A stretch of 18,549 nucleotides of DNA. Source: an uncultured Lachnospiraceae bacterium (GTDB lineage Bacteria; Bacillota; Clostridia; Lachnospirales; Lachnospiraceae). Location of the stretch: contig CAJTPO010000040.1 of the NCBI GenBank assembly GCA_910578115.1, forward strand, positions 1-18,549. The letters run 5' to 3'. A program made the translations under genes and the position numbers. Positions 1-7,827 of this stretch are shown here, one piece after another (position 1 is the first letter of the stretch; every line of letters starts with the position of its first letter). The notes beneath the pieces are model-generated. The model ran no database searches. It was not told the DNA's origin and worked only from the letters and a program-made list of their open reading frames with translations.

Positions 1-40
1 ATTTTTTTATGCGGAAATTTCGTAACCCCTATAAAGATAG

Positions 41-64
41 GTAAGATTTTGCGAAAATACTTAC
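41..64 (+). terminator. Hairpin, possible terminator or attenuator
   Basis: GTAAGATTTT (41-50) pairs with AAAAT (54-58) and CTTAC (60-64) around a GCG loop with one bulged A, giving a 10-bp stem followed by TTTTAT. This may end an upstream gene that is out of view. The 3' strand CTTAC/TTACT can alternatively pair with AGTAA at 72-76, so two mutually exclusive folds exist. The T-run is short, so the terminator call is tentative. Confidence 0.4.
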
Positions 65-84
65 TTTTATGAGTAAAAAAATAG

Positions 85-495
85 GGCGGATTCTTTTATC
101 CTATAAATAGGCTTTCCGCCTGAATGTAGGAAACTTGACAACTGAATACCAGTATGCAGCGGCTTTAAGAGGTTTTCCCTTGAATAAGTTGCACCGGACA
201 ATCAGCTTCGCGAAGACCAGCCTGCCCGTATGGGTAAAACGAAGGATCGTAACAGGAGAAGGAAGGCAGCGAGCGGCATCTGGTGCGGGGCTTTCTGTGG
301 CGGAAAGCCCTAAGGGGAGCCATAATGATACTTCTGCCCGGTGAGGGCAGCTGGAACAGCACGCCGGAGGACGGATGGGGAGAGGAAAGCGTTTCCCATT
401 GCGGACTATGAAGCGGCTTAGCCAGCCGCGCCTTGCATACTCCCTGCCAGTAGGGGGCTGGGCAAATGAAAATCCCGTAGGGGTACTGGCATTTT
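85..495 (+). ncRNA. Structured RNA candidate, class not identified
   Basis: No convincing gene lies here, but paired segments are dense. GGCGGA 85-90 pairs with TCCGCC 115-120, with CCTA/TAGG (100-103/108-111) inside. Eight bases at 191-198 pair with 279-286, including one G-U, and enclose CTTC/GAAG (206-209/212-215) and CTGCC/GGCAG (222-226/265-269). Further hairpins are GGGCTTTC/GAAAGCCC (288-295/303-310), CTGCCC/GGGCAG (334-339/345-350), GGAAA/TTTCC (384-388/392-396), GCGGCT/AGCCGC (413-418/424-429) and TGCCAGTA/TACTGGCA (445-452/484-491). The G196-U281 pair favours the + strand. The layout suggests a large ornate RNA or a long 5' leader of the surface-protein gene. I compared it from memory with common riboswitches, RNase P RNA, tmRNA and group I/II introns and found no match. 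A HEARO/omega-RNA-like or other large-RNA class cannot be excluded. Confidence 0.5.
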
Positions 496-570
496 AAGGG
501 ATTATTAGATTTTTATAAGGAAGATGGCAAGGCAGGATCAATTATCTTATGCAGATTAAAAGCAGCCATT

Positions 571-613
571 CCATGAAAGTGCATAAGGCGGAATGCTCTG
601 TGCATTTTCATGG
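571..613 (+). promoter_or_regulatory. Long hairpin in the leader of the surface-protein gene
   Basis: CCATGAAAGTGCA (571-583) pairs with TGCATTTTCATGG (601-613): 13 base pairs, one of them G579-U605, around a 17-base loop. The wobble forms only in + strand RNA. No T-run follows, so this is not a simple terminator. It lies 145 bases upstream of the chosen start of the surface-protein gene and could be a regulatory or RNA-stabilising leader element. Smaller hairpins follow at 657-673 (CAGGGGC/GCCTCTG, one G-U) and 709-725 (GCAGG/CCTGC). Confidence 0.45.
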
Positions 614-757
614 GCTGGTTGGAAAGGGGGTGGTATAGAAGAACAATGCGTAAGCACAGGGGCTCTGCCTCTGAATCTATGTGAGGGAGCAGTCTGTAAG
701 GTAAAAAAGCAGGCTGTCTCCCTGCCAAAGACCAAAACAAAAAGAAAGGGAAAAAGA

Positions 758-3700
758 ATGGGAAGAAAACGAAGATTTTCAAAGATCCTCCTATACGCTG
801 CTATGCTGTCCACTATTGGAGCAGGCGTATTAGGGAGCGTTCCCCTGTCTGTAAAGGCGGCGGAGGAAGAAGAAACCTATACGGTCACGTTTGAAGCCTA
901 TGAGGGAAGCTGTGACACAGAGAGCGTTTCCGTACCCAAAGGGGAAAGCATCATCCTGCCGGATGCTGTTTACGAAGGGCATTACCTTCATGGATGGGTG
1001 GATATTCTTGAAGAAGATGGCAGGATTATACAAAGGACGATAGGCGTAGCAGGGAGTGAGTACACACCGGAAAGAAGCCTGCTGTTACACGCGCATTGGA
1101 AACCTGATCAGGAACAGGATATTACCGTAACGTATGAGGCAAAGATTGGAGATACCAGTTATGAGGAGCTGGAAGAAGCCTTTGCCAATGCACAGGCAGG
1201 AGATACAATTGTAGTCCTTAAGGATTGCAGCGTGTCAGCCACACTTGAAGTCACTGCTGATGACATCACCCTGAAAAGTGTAGATGCAGGGAATCCGGTA
1301 ACGATCAGCCGGGAAGATGATTTTGCAGGGAAAAGCTATGGCATGGACACTGACACCGTTCTGCTTGCAGTGACAGGCGGAAGCCTTACCACACAGGACA
1401 TCATTTTTGACGGAGGCGCGGTATTTGACGATGATTTCAACAATTCCGGCAAAGTCTGGAACAGCCCCCTGATCTATGTGGACGGTTCCTATGTCATGGA
1501 GGGCGGCACAGTCCTTCAGAACAATTACAACAATGGCTATGATGGCACAGGTTACAGGATGTACCATACAGCCGGGGCAGTGCATATCGCACAGAATGGA
1601 AATTTTGCCATGGATGGCGGTCTTATCCAGAACTGCTATACATCCGGTGCAGGCGGCGGAATCCAGTCAGAAAAGAGTTCCCATATGTCAGCAACTTCCG
1701 GCACAGTCAAAAACTGCTATGCCACATGGGGCGGCGGTATGCTGCTGGAAGGGGAAGCAGAGCTTTCCGGCATGACTGTTTTCGGTAACAGCGCAGGCTC
1801 TACAGGCGGTGGGATATACACGAAAGCCCTCTGTACCATTACAGATACCCTGATCGAAGGGAATTATTCTGCCTATGATGGCGGCGGCATCTGCACTTAC
1901 ACAGGGCACAGACCCAAATTTATCAGATGCACTTTTACCGGCAACATTGCAGGCAGGGGCAGCGCGATCCAGACACTGGAAGGGGAGGGGACAGATCCCT
2001 TAGAGATACATGACTGTACTTTTACAGGAAACCTTTCAGAAGAAAGAAGCTACGCTGGCGGCACGATCTGCTACATGAATGAGACAGGGATCATCCTTGC
2101 AGGGAAGATCATCATGGAAGATAACCTTGCATTGGGAGTGGAACCCTGTGACATCCTGTTCTTTTATAACACAGGCGCATCCATCCTTCTGGATGAAGAT
2201 TTTGAGAGTGATTCCACCTTTGTGCTTGGGGGATTTACCGATGTGATCAAGCCGGGCAGGGTGCTGATCGACGGAGTGAAGTACCACAAAGATGCAGACC
2301 CGGAGCAGTTCCCATGGCACTGCCCGAATTACTGTACAGAAAAAAGGGGAGAAAACCTTTATCTTGCAGAAAGACCGAGGACATATTTTATTACTTATGA
2401 TGTCAACAACAACCCTGAAGGAGCCAGCGATATGTGTTCCGACCCGAACCTTTATACCAGTGAGGATGTAGTGACCATCATGGGTCGGGAAGAACTTTTC
2501 CCTCTTATGGGAAATATCGTACATTTCGGTTATAACTTTGTGGGCTGGAACACAGAGCCGGACGGAAGCGGCACAGACTACACACCGGGGCAGGAGATCA
2601 GCTTGACGGACAACCTTTACCTCTACGCAAAGTGGGAAGAAAAAGATCCTGTTACCCTTACCTATATCTATAATGATGAGGAAGGAATGACTGACAGCGC
2701 ACAGGTTATCCCCGGAGCGAATATCGCATTCCCGGACGCATCCAGAAAAGGCTACAGTTTCAAAGGCTGGTATGAGGATGAAGAGTTGACGGTATTTGCA
2801 GGGAATGCAGGAGAAAAATACTATGCGCCTCACAGCGATACCTCTTATTATGCCGCATGGGAAAAGACAGAAGCGACAATTACATTTGATGCAGACGGTG
2901 GGGAGATGGAAGGTGGAGAGGTTACCGCAAAGATTGGTGACACCATTACACTTCCGAACTGCACCAAGAATGATTATGAATTTGTCGGCTGGTATGACGG
3001 AGATACCTGTGTTGGACAGGCAGGGGAAGAATATACGGTTTCCGCTGACGTTACTCTGAAAGCGCATTATGAGAAGAAAGAAGCGGTTATCTGTACGATC
3101 ACTTTTGATGCGGACGGAGGGAAGATGGAAGGTGGAAATATCGCTGTAAAAGTCGGTGATACGATTACGCTTCCTGCCTGTACCAAGGACGATTATGAAT
3201 TTATCGGCTGGTATGATGGAGATACTTGTGCCGGAAAAGCAGGAGAGGATTACACTGTCTCTGCTGACGTAACATTGAAAGCCCACTATGAAAAGAAGGA
3301 AGATGAGACAATTATCTGTACCGTTACCTTTGACGCAGACGGTGGCGACACTGCAAGAAAGAGCATTGAGGCAGAGAAAGGCAGCACGATCATCCTTCCG
3401 GCTTGCAGTAAGACAGGCTATGAGTTCTTAGGCTGGTTCTTAGCTTCTGATGAGAATATCTGTATCGGACAGGCAGGGGAAGAGTTTACGGTACAGGGAG
3501 ATATTTCATTAAAGGCTCATTTTGAGAAAAAGGAGACAGAAAAAGTAACGATTACTTTTGATGCAGACGGTGGAAAGGAAGTTAAATCAATTAAAGTGGC
3601 AAAGGGAGATACCATCCGTCTGCCGAAGACTGAAAAAGAAGGTTACAGCTTCCTTGGCTGGTATACAGAAAAAGACGGTGGTATCTTACTTGGAATCCCC

Positions 3701-4621
3701 GGAAGTGAAATGAAAGCGGTTAAGGATATGACAGCTTATGCCCTTTGGGAGAAGGAAGCAGGGAAGGATTCTGATACTGACACTGATCCCGAAACCTGTA
3801 AAGTGACCTTCCATGCAGGGAAAGGCACGATCAAGACAAAGGAGCTTACCATTATCAAGGACGGAAGCCTTTACCTCCCCATGCCGGAACGTGAGGGATA
3901 TGATTTTACAGGCTGGTACCTGGATGATTCCCTGACGCAGTTCGCAGGGGCATACCATGATACATACCGTATTACAAGAGACACAGATTTCTATGCAAAG
4001 TGGGAAAAATCAAAGGATAACAATACAGGAGACAATGGAAATACAGGAAATGAAGGAGATAATACGCAGGATGGCGATAATTCCGGTGAAACCTTAAACA
4101 CCTACACCATCAAGTATGATGCCAACGGTGGAAAAACAAAGAATGTATCCGTCAAAGTAGTAAAGGGCGGCAGTGTGAAGCTCCCGGTTGCAGAGCGTGA
4201 GGGCTATATTTTCAAGGGCTGGTACACTGACAGGCAGGTATTTATCGGAACAGAAGGAGAGACCTACAAACCAAGCAGGAGCATCAGCCTCTATGCAAGA
4301 TGGGAAAAATCAGATAAAGACGGTCAGAACAGCAGCAATACAGATAACACCAATGACAAGAATAATGATAAAAATACTTCGGACAAAAACACGAATACAA
4401 ACGGTACTGTCTCCGGCAATTCGGTGAACAGTCCTTCAGATAAAAATACAGAGACGAAAACGGAAGGAGGAAATGGAAATGCAGGAAAAGGAACGGAGCC
4501 GGTCATCCAGACTGGTCACGCGTCACCCTTTACTCTTCTTGCTGCCCTTGGGCTGTGCGGCGTTTTGCTTGCTGCTGCATCTGTGTTTGAAGGGAAGAAA
4601 GAAGAGCGGAGCAGCCTGTAG
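758..4621 (+). CDS. Large sortase-anchored surface protein with beta-helix and InlB B-repeats
   Basis: Predicted cell-wall-anchored protein of 1,287 residues. I chose the ATG at 758 because it follows AAAGGG with good spacing and begins a classic signal peptide (basic MGRKRRFSK, hydrophobic core, VKA-AEE cleavage near residue 34). The frame is open upstream to 593, but that extension has no signal-like character. Visible parts are: one InlB/Listeria-Bacteroides-type repeat (about 38-117); a glycine-rich right-handed beta-helix (about 125-540) with repeated GGGI and FxGN motifs like those of chlamydial Pmp proteins; eight more InlB-type repeats (about 543-1187) with GYxFxGWY and xLxAxWEK signatures; a low-complexity N/T/D/K linker; the IQTG motif at 1250-1253; one membrane helix; and a KKEER tail. 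The IQTG-helix-charged tail is a sortase signal, and a class B sortase gene follows. Likely role: adhesion or surface display for the element. The ligand is unknown. Confidence 0.88.
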   Translation: MGRKRRFSKILLYAAMLSTIGAGVLGSVPLSVKAAEEEETYTVTFEAYEGSCDTESVSVPKGESIILPDAVYEGHYLHGWVDILEEDGRIIQRTIGVAGSEYTPERSLLLHAHWKPDQEQDITVTYEAKIGDTSYEELEEAFANAQAGDTIVVLKDCSVSATLEVTADDITLKSVDAGNPVTISREDDFAGKSYGMDTDTVLLAVTGGSLTTQDIIFDGGAVFDDDFNNSGKVWNSPLIYVDGSYVMEGGTVLQNNYNNGYDGTGYRMYHTAGAVHIAQNGNFAMDGGLIQNCYTSGAGGGIQSEKSSHMSATSGTVKNCYATWGGGMLLEGEAELSGMTVFGNSAGSTGGGIYTKALCTITDTLIEGNYSAYDGGGICTYTGHRPKFIRCTFTGNIAGRGSAIQTLEGEGTDPLEIHDCTFTGNLSEERSYAGGTICYMNETGIILAGKIIMEDNLALGVEPCDILFFYNTGASILLDEDFESDSTFVLGGFTDVIKPGRVLIDGVKYHKDADPEQFPWHCPNYCTEKRGENLYLAERPRTYFITYDVNNNPEGASDMCSDPNLYTSEDVVTIMGREELFPLMGNIVHFGYNFVGWNTEPDGSGTDYTPGQEISLTDNLYLYAKWEEKDPVTLTYIYNDEEGMTDSAQVIPGANIAFPDASRKGYSFKGWYEDEELTVFAGNAGEKYYAPHSDTSYYAAWEKTEATITFDADGGEMEGGEVTAKIGDTITLPNCTKNDYEFVGWYDGDTCVGQAGEEYTVSADVTLKAHYEKKEAVICTITFDADGGKMEGGNIAVKVGDTITLPACTKDDYEFIGWYDGDTCAGKAGEDYTVSADVTLKAHYEKKEDETIICTVTFDADGGDTARKSIEAEKGSTIILPACSKTGYEFLGWFLASDENICIGQAGEEFTVQGDISLKAHFEKKETEKVTITFDADGGKEVKSIKVAKGDTIRLPKTEKEGYSFLGWYTEKDGGILLGIPGSEMKAVKDMTAYALWEKEAGKDSDTDTDPETCKVTFHAGKGTIKTKELTIIKDGSLYLPMPEREGYDFTGWYLDDSLTQFAGAYHDTYRITRDTDFYAKWEKSKDNNTGDNGNTGNEGDNTQDGDNSGETLNTYTIKYDANGGKTKNVSVKVVKGGSVKLPVAEREGYIFKGWYTDRQVFIGTEGETYKPSRSISLYARWEKSDKDGQNSSNTDNTNDKNNDKNTSDKNTNTNGTVSGNSVNSPSDKNTETKTEGGNGNAGKGTEPVIQTGHASPFTLLAALGLCGVLLAAASVFEGKKEERSSL
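2872..3300 (+). repeat. Tandem pair of near-identical InlB-type repeats inside the surface-protein gene
   Basis: Repeat units starting at about 2,872 and 3,092 encode very similar domains of about 73 residues. Both read TFDADGG, MEGG, GDTITLP, DYEF-GWYDGDTC, YTVSADVTLKAHYEKKE. Many codons differ silently (for example GACGGTGGG against GACGGAGGG), so the pair is not a fresh duplication. A third, more diverged copy begins near 3,316. These are protein-domain repeats and not a mobile sequence. Confidence 0.75.
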
Positions 4622-4688
4622 CGGATGTGAGTTTTGATGCGGTGACAGGCGAAGGTAAGGTAAGCTGTGAATATCACAGTATAAATGT

Positions 4689-4714
4689 GGCAGGGGCTTT
4701 TGCTCCTGCCTTTT
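4689..4714 (+). terminator. Terminator-like hairpin after the surface-protein gene
   Basis: GGCAGGGGC (4689-4697) pairs with GCTCCTGCC (4702-4710), nine pairs with one G-U, around a TTTT loop and followed by TTTTG. It lies 68 bases after the stop codon and 77 bases before the chosen sortase start. The U-tract is short, so it may only partly reduce transcription into the sortase gene. Confidence 0.55.
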
Positions 4715-4790
4715 GAGATCAGAGCGGCAGATAGCAGTTTCTTAGAAAGTGTTGGTATCTGCTGCTTTTTATATAGAAGAAAGGAAGCGC

Positions 4791-5702
4791 ATGGAAAAAG
4801 TAAAATATCTTATAGGCTTGCTTGGGGAGAAACTTTTCCCCGACCTAACGGAGAAGAAACGACAGCGGATCACAGTACAGATTATAGTGGGTATTTCCCT
4901 TACCCTTGTCTGTATGGCAGGCATGGGAATTTTCCGCTATAAAGCAGTGAAACAGCTTGAAAAGTATCAGGCGATTGCGGATGCCTATGCACAGCTTGAT
5001 ATTGTCTTGGAAGAGGAAAGGGAGAAAGCACAGCAGGAGGCAAAAGAAGAATTGCAGGAGATGATTTCAGAGATGGAAGCGGATGCAGAACGTTACCAGC
5101 AGGAATACGAGGCGGAAATGAGGGAGAAGGGATTGGAAGCCTACGATTGGGATGCTTTATGCAGTGAAAATAAGGATATCAAAGGCTGGCTCTGCATTCC
5201 TGATACCTTAATTAATTTTCCCGTAGTGGGAACAGATGACAATGCTTTTTACCTCTCTCATGACTTCACAGGGGATAAGAGCAGTGCCGGATGTCCTTTC
5301 ATGGATAAGGACACGCAGGTGTGGGATTTCAACCGCGTCATCTACGGACACAACATGGGAACAGGTTCAGATGCCATGTTTTCCACCCTGCTTAAGTATG
5401 AGCAGGAGGATTATTTTAAGGAAAACCAAACCATTTATTTCACAGATGCCTATGGAAGCGCCAATGCCTATCAGGTAATGGCGGTGGTCAAATATGACAT
5501 ATCCGACCTTGACGAATGGGATTTCCGTACCAGAAACCATGAGGATATGGAAAGCTACAATGCATGGATGGAGCAGTTGCAGGGAAGGGCGTTATATTAT
5601 GCAGAACCGGATCATGCTCCCACCAGCATCATTACCCTTGCCACCTGTGACAGGCGTGTGCATGGAAAGAATGGAAGATTTCTTATCATAGCAGGAAGAT
5701 AG
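4791..5702 (+). CDS. Class B sortase
   Basis: Membrane-anchored cysteine transpeptidase of 303 residues. It probably attaches the preceding surface protein to the cell wall by cleaving within its IQTG-type signal. I chose the ATG at 4791, which follows AAGGAAG, over the upstream in-frame ATG at 4749. An N-terminal membrane helix (about residues 27-47) is followed by a charged, glutamate-rich coiled coil (about 55-115) and then the sortase fold. The catalytic triad is visible: His187 in IYGHNMG, Cys286 in ITLATCD and Arg296 in KNGRFLI. The TLxTC and NGR(F) motifs are those of class B rather than class A. Pairing of a dedicated sortase with one giant substrate is common on mobile elements of Clostridia. 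The substrate assignment rests on adjacency and is not shown by the sequence. Confidence 0.92.
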   Translation: MEKVKYLIGLLGEKLFPDLTEKKRQRITVQIIVGISLTLVCMAGMGIFRYKAVKQLEKYQAIADAYAQLDIVLEEEREKAQQEAKEELQEMISEMEADAERYQQEYEAEMREKGLEAYDWDALCSENKDIKGWLCIPDTLINFPVVGTDDNAFYLSHDFTGDKSSAGCPFMDKDTQVWDFNRVIYGHNMGTGSDAMFSTLLKYEQEDYFKENQTIYFTDAYGSANAYQVMAVVKYDISDLDEWDFRTRNHEDMESYNAWMEQLQGRALYYAEPDHAPTSIITLATCDRRVHGKNGRFLIIAGR

Positions 5703-5739
5703 GCAGGGAAGAAAAGTATTTTGATGAAGGAGGCTGTGA

Positions 5740-5979
5740 ATGTCACTGGAAGATTTAAAGTCGGTAGACATACGGACGGTAAAGCCGGAGGATGTGGCAG
5801 ACATACAGCAGATAAAGATAGATGATACGCTGACACAGCAGGAGATGAGAAGGGAATTTATCCGGCAGGTAGGGAATCCTTACTGTTTCCGGGTAGGCAA
5901 AGTTATTGTAAAGGCAGCCTACAGCGGAGATGGGGCGACACTGAATGACCGGTTTGAGGAACTTCTGCTGTCAGTGTGA
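5740..5979 (+). CDS. DUF6870-like small element protein
   Basis: A 79-residue soluble protein with a strong ribosome binding site (AAGGAGG, 5727-5733) correctly spaced from ATG 5740. It is acidic to neutral, with no membrane segment or signal peptide. The N-terminal half has the register SVDIRTVKPEDVADIQQIKI. The C-terminal half carries RREFIRQVGNPYCFRVGKV followed by an aromatic/Asp turn and NDRFEELL. I recognise this as the DUF6870-like family of short proteins seen in conjugative elements of Clostridia, often near recombinase or TnpW-type genes. That match is from memory. The function is not known to me. The position between the sortase and the recombinase triplet suggests an accessory role in the element. 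Confidence 0.75.
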   Translation: MSLEDLKSVDIRTVKPEDVADIQQIKIDDTLTQQEMRREFIRQVGNPYCFRVGKVIVKAAYSGDGATLNDRFEELLLSV

Positions 5980-6161
5980 CGTTAAAATACAGTTGAAAAT
6001 TAGTCGTAAGATTAGAAATAAAATCGTGGGAAGATGTGGAAAAGAGCCTGAAAATGTGTTAAAATAAGAGCCATAAAGGACTGAATCATGTGCAGACTCT
6101 GGTTCTTGGGTTCATTAAGATAGGGCTGTCTTAATTGAAATAAAGAGAAGGAGTATTGCAG
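5980..6161 (+). promoter_or_regulatory. AT-rich spacer before the recombinase genes, with dyad and weak promoter candidate
   Basis: The spacer separates the small protein from the three recombinases and is richer in A and T than its neighbours. A possible promoter is TGGAAA (6037-6042), a 17-bp spacer and TAAAAT (6060-6065). This is a modest match. An imperfect dyad, ATTAAGATAG-GG-CTGTCTTAAT (6114-6135), is centred on GG and lies just upstream of the first recombinase ribosome binding site (AAGGAG, 6148-6153). The dyad could be an operator or a recombinase-binding site. Confidence 0.35.
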
Positions 6162-7826
6162 ATGGAAAAGAAGATTTCTAAGACATATCAGGCTGCCATC
6201 TACCTTAGGCTTTCTAAGGAAGACGGGGATGTTGACGAGGGCGCGAAACTTGTCAGCAACAGCATATCAAACCAGAAAGCCCTTATCATGGACTTTCTGA
6301 AATCCCATGCAGAGATAAAAGAATATTCAATATATGTGGATGACGGTTACAGCGGCGTCAGTTTTGACCGTCCCGATTTCCAGCGTATGCTTGACGACAT
6401 ACGGAAAGGCGTTGTCAACTGTGTCATTGTAAAAGATTTATCACGCTTTGGCAGGAATTACATTGAAGCAGGCAGGTATATTGAAAAGATATTCCCCATG
6501 CTGGGGGTGCGCTTTATCGCAGTGACGGACGGTTTTGACAGCATTGGGAAGGATAACAGCAGTGACCTTATCGTGCCTTTCAAGAACCTGATCAATGACG
6601 CATACAGCAGGGATATCTCCATAAAGATAAGGAGCAACCTTGAAATGAAGCGGAAACGAGGGGAATATATCGGCGCATTTCTCACTTATGGCTACCTGAA
6701 ATCGGAAGAGGATAAGAATAAGATCGTGGTGGACAGCTATGCGGCGGAAGTGGTGAAGGATATCTTCCGGATGAAGATATCCGGCATGGGACAGCAGGCG
6801 ATTGCGGATAAGCTGAACGCGCAGGGAATCCTCTCCCCACTTGCCTATAAGAACAGCATAGGAATCCGCCTTAAGACTTCATTCGGCACAGGAAACAGTG
6901 CAGGGTGGAATTATGTGTCAGTGACAAGGGTGCTGAAAAATGAGATTTATACAGGCACGCTTATACAGGGGAAGCACACCACGCCCAACTATAAGATAAA
7001 AGCAAGGGTGGACAAGCCGGAGGAGGAATGGGTGCGTGTCGGGGATAACCATGAAGCCATCATCACCCCGAAGGATTTTGCACTTGTGCAGGAACTCTTA
7101 AAGACCGACACAAGGCGTTCCCCGGCAGAGGAGAAAGTATACCCGTTGGCAGGGAAGATATTCTGTGGCGACTGCATGGAGGGCATGGTGCGTAAGACTG
7201 TCCCGTCGGGCGGCAGGAAGTATGTTTATTACGTCTGTTCCGGCAATAAGAAGCAGAAGGGGAGCTGCTCCCCTCACAGCATCAGCGAGAAGGAACTGAT
7301 GGATGCAGTGCTGGAAGCCGCGCGGTTCCAGATCAGCACAGTACTCGGTATCGGGGAGGCGCTTTCTGTTCTGGACAGCGCCGGATGGAAGGACGCAGGG
7401 ATAGGGAAATATGAGGAACGGATCAGGCTGGAAACAGAAAAGAAAGCGAAGACAGAGGGCAGGAAATTAGGGCTTTATGAGGACTTTAAGGATGGCATAC
7501 TGACCAAGCAGGAGTACGTGCAGATGAAGCAGGAGTATGACCGCAAGCTGGAAGAATCCGAAAATGCGCTCCGTTCCTATAGGAATGAACTGAAACTTTT
7601 GAAAGAGGATAAAGGGAGCAGGCAGGAGTGGATAAAGGAATTTAAGAAATATGAAAACCTTACAGCCCTTGACCGCAATGCCGCCGCGACACTGATCCGG
7701 CAGGTGCGCGTCTATGAAGGGAAGCGGATAGAGGTCATCTTCAATTTTGAGGAAGAACTGGATAAGTACAGCAGTGTTTTAGGCGGTACGGGCAGTGCCG
7801 GACGCACAGAAGGGATGGTGGTCTAG
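6162..7826 (+). CDS. Large serine recombinase 1 of a tandem triplet
   Basis: Site-specific recombinase of 554 residues that would cut and rejoin attachment sites for integration or excision. The ATG at 6162 is preferred over TTG 6156 because AAGGAG lies 8 bases upstream of it. The resolvase catalytic domain (about 10-165) has the nucleophile Ser18 in IYLRLS with Arg16, and the VKDLSRFGRNY motif carrying the active-site arginines. The recombinase domain follows (about 170-300, with a YGYLK turn and VLKNEIYTG). The zinc ribbon has CGDC at about 334-337 and two later cysteines near 357-367. A C-terminal coiled coil (about 425-515) completes the large-serine-recombinase layout. All catalytic motifs are intact. 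The stop lies one base before the start of recombinase 2, so the two are translated as a unit. Confidence 0.93.
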   Translation: MEKKISKTYQAAIYLRLSKEDGDVDEGAKLVSNSISNQKALIMDFLKSHAEIKEYSIYVDDGYSGVSFDRPDFQRMLDDIRKGVVNCVIVKDLSRFGRNYIEAGRYIEKIFPMLGVRFIAVTDGFDSIGKDNSSDLIVPFKNLINDAYSRDISIKIRSNLEMKRKRGEYIGAFLTYGYLKSEEDKNKIVVDSYAAEVVKDIFRMKISGMGQQAIADKLNAQGILSPLAYKNSIGIRLKTSFGTGNSAGWNYVSVTRVLKNEIYTGTLIQGKHTTPNYKIKARVDKPEEEWVRVGDNHEAIITPKDFALVQELLKTDTRRSPAEEKVYPLAGKIFCGDCMEGMVRKTVPSGGRKYVYYVCSGNKKQKGSCSPHSISEKELMDAVLEAARFQISTVLGIGEALSVLDSAGWKDAGIGKYEERIRLETEKKAKTEGRKLGLYEDFKDGILTKQEYVQMKQEYDRKLEESENALRSYRNELKLLKEDKGSRQEWIKEFKKYENLTALDRNAAATLIRQVRVYEGKRIEVIFNFEEELDKYSSVLGGTGSAGRTEGMVV

Positions 7827-7827
7827 G

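Noticed and set aside
135..344. Open frame of 69 codons at the left edge
   Set aside because: It lacks a ribosome binding site, has a random-looking composition, and runs across the paired segments of the structured RNA region.
593..757. Upstream extension of the surface-protein frame
   Set aside because: The extra 55 residues have no signal-peptide character, and the region forms RNA hairpins. The ATG at 758 has a suitable ribosome binding site and starts a proper signal peptide.
2036..3286. Long open frame of 416 codons on the minus strand
   Set aside because: It lies entirely antisense to the surface-protein gene and follows its repeats. It has no ribosome binding site or family features and is explained by codon composition of the + strand gene.
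2872..4316. Repeated segments as a possible CRISPR or satellite array
   Set aside because: The periodicity of about 220 bases is in frame and encodes InlB-type domains. There are no short identical repeats with unique spacers.
4665..4679. Palindrome CTGTGA-ATA-TCACAG resembling a CRP site
   Set aside because: The spacer is 3 bases where CRP sites have 6, and it lies between a stop codon and a terminator hairpin. It is probably only part of a 3' end structure.
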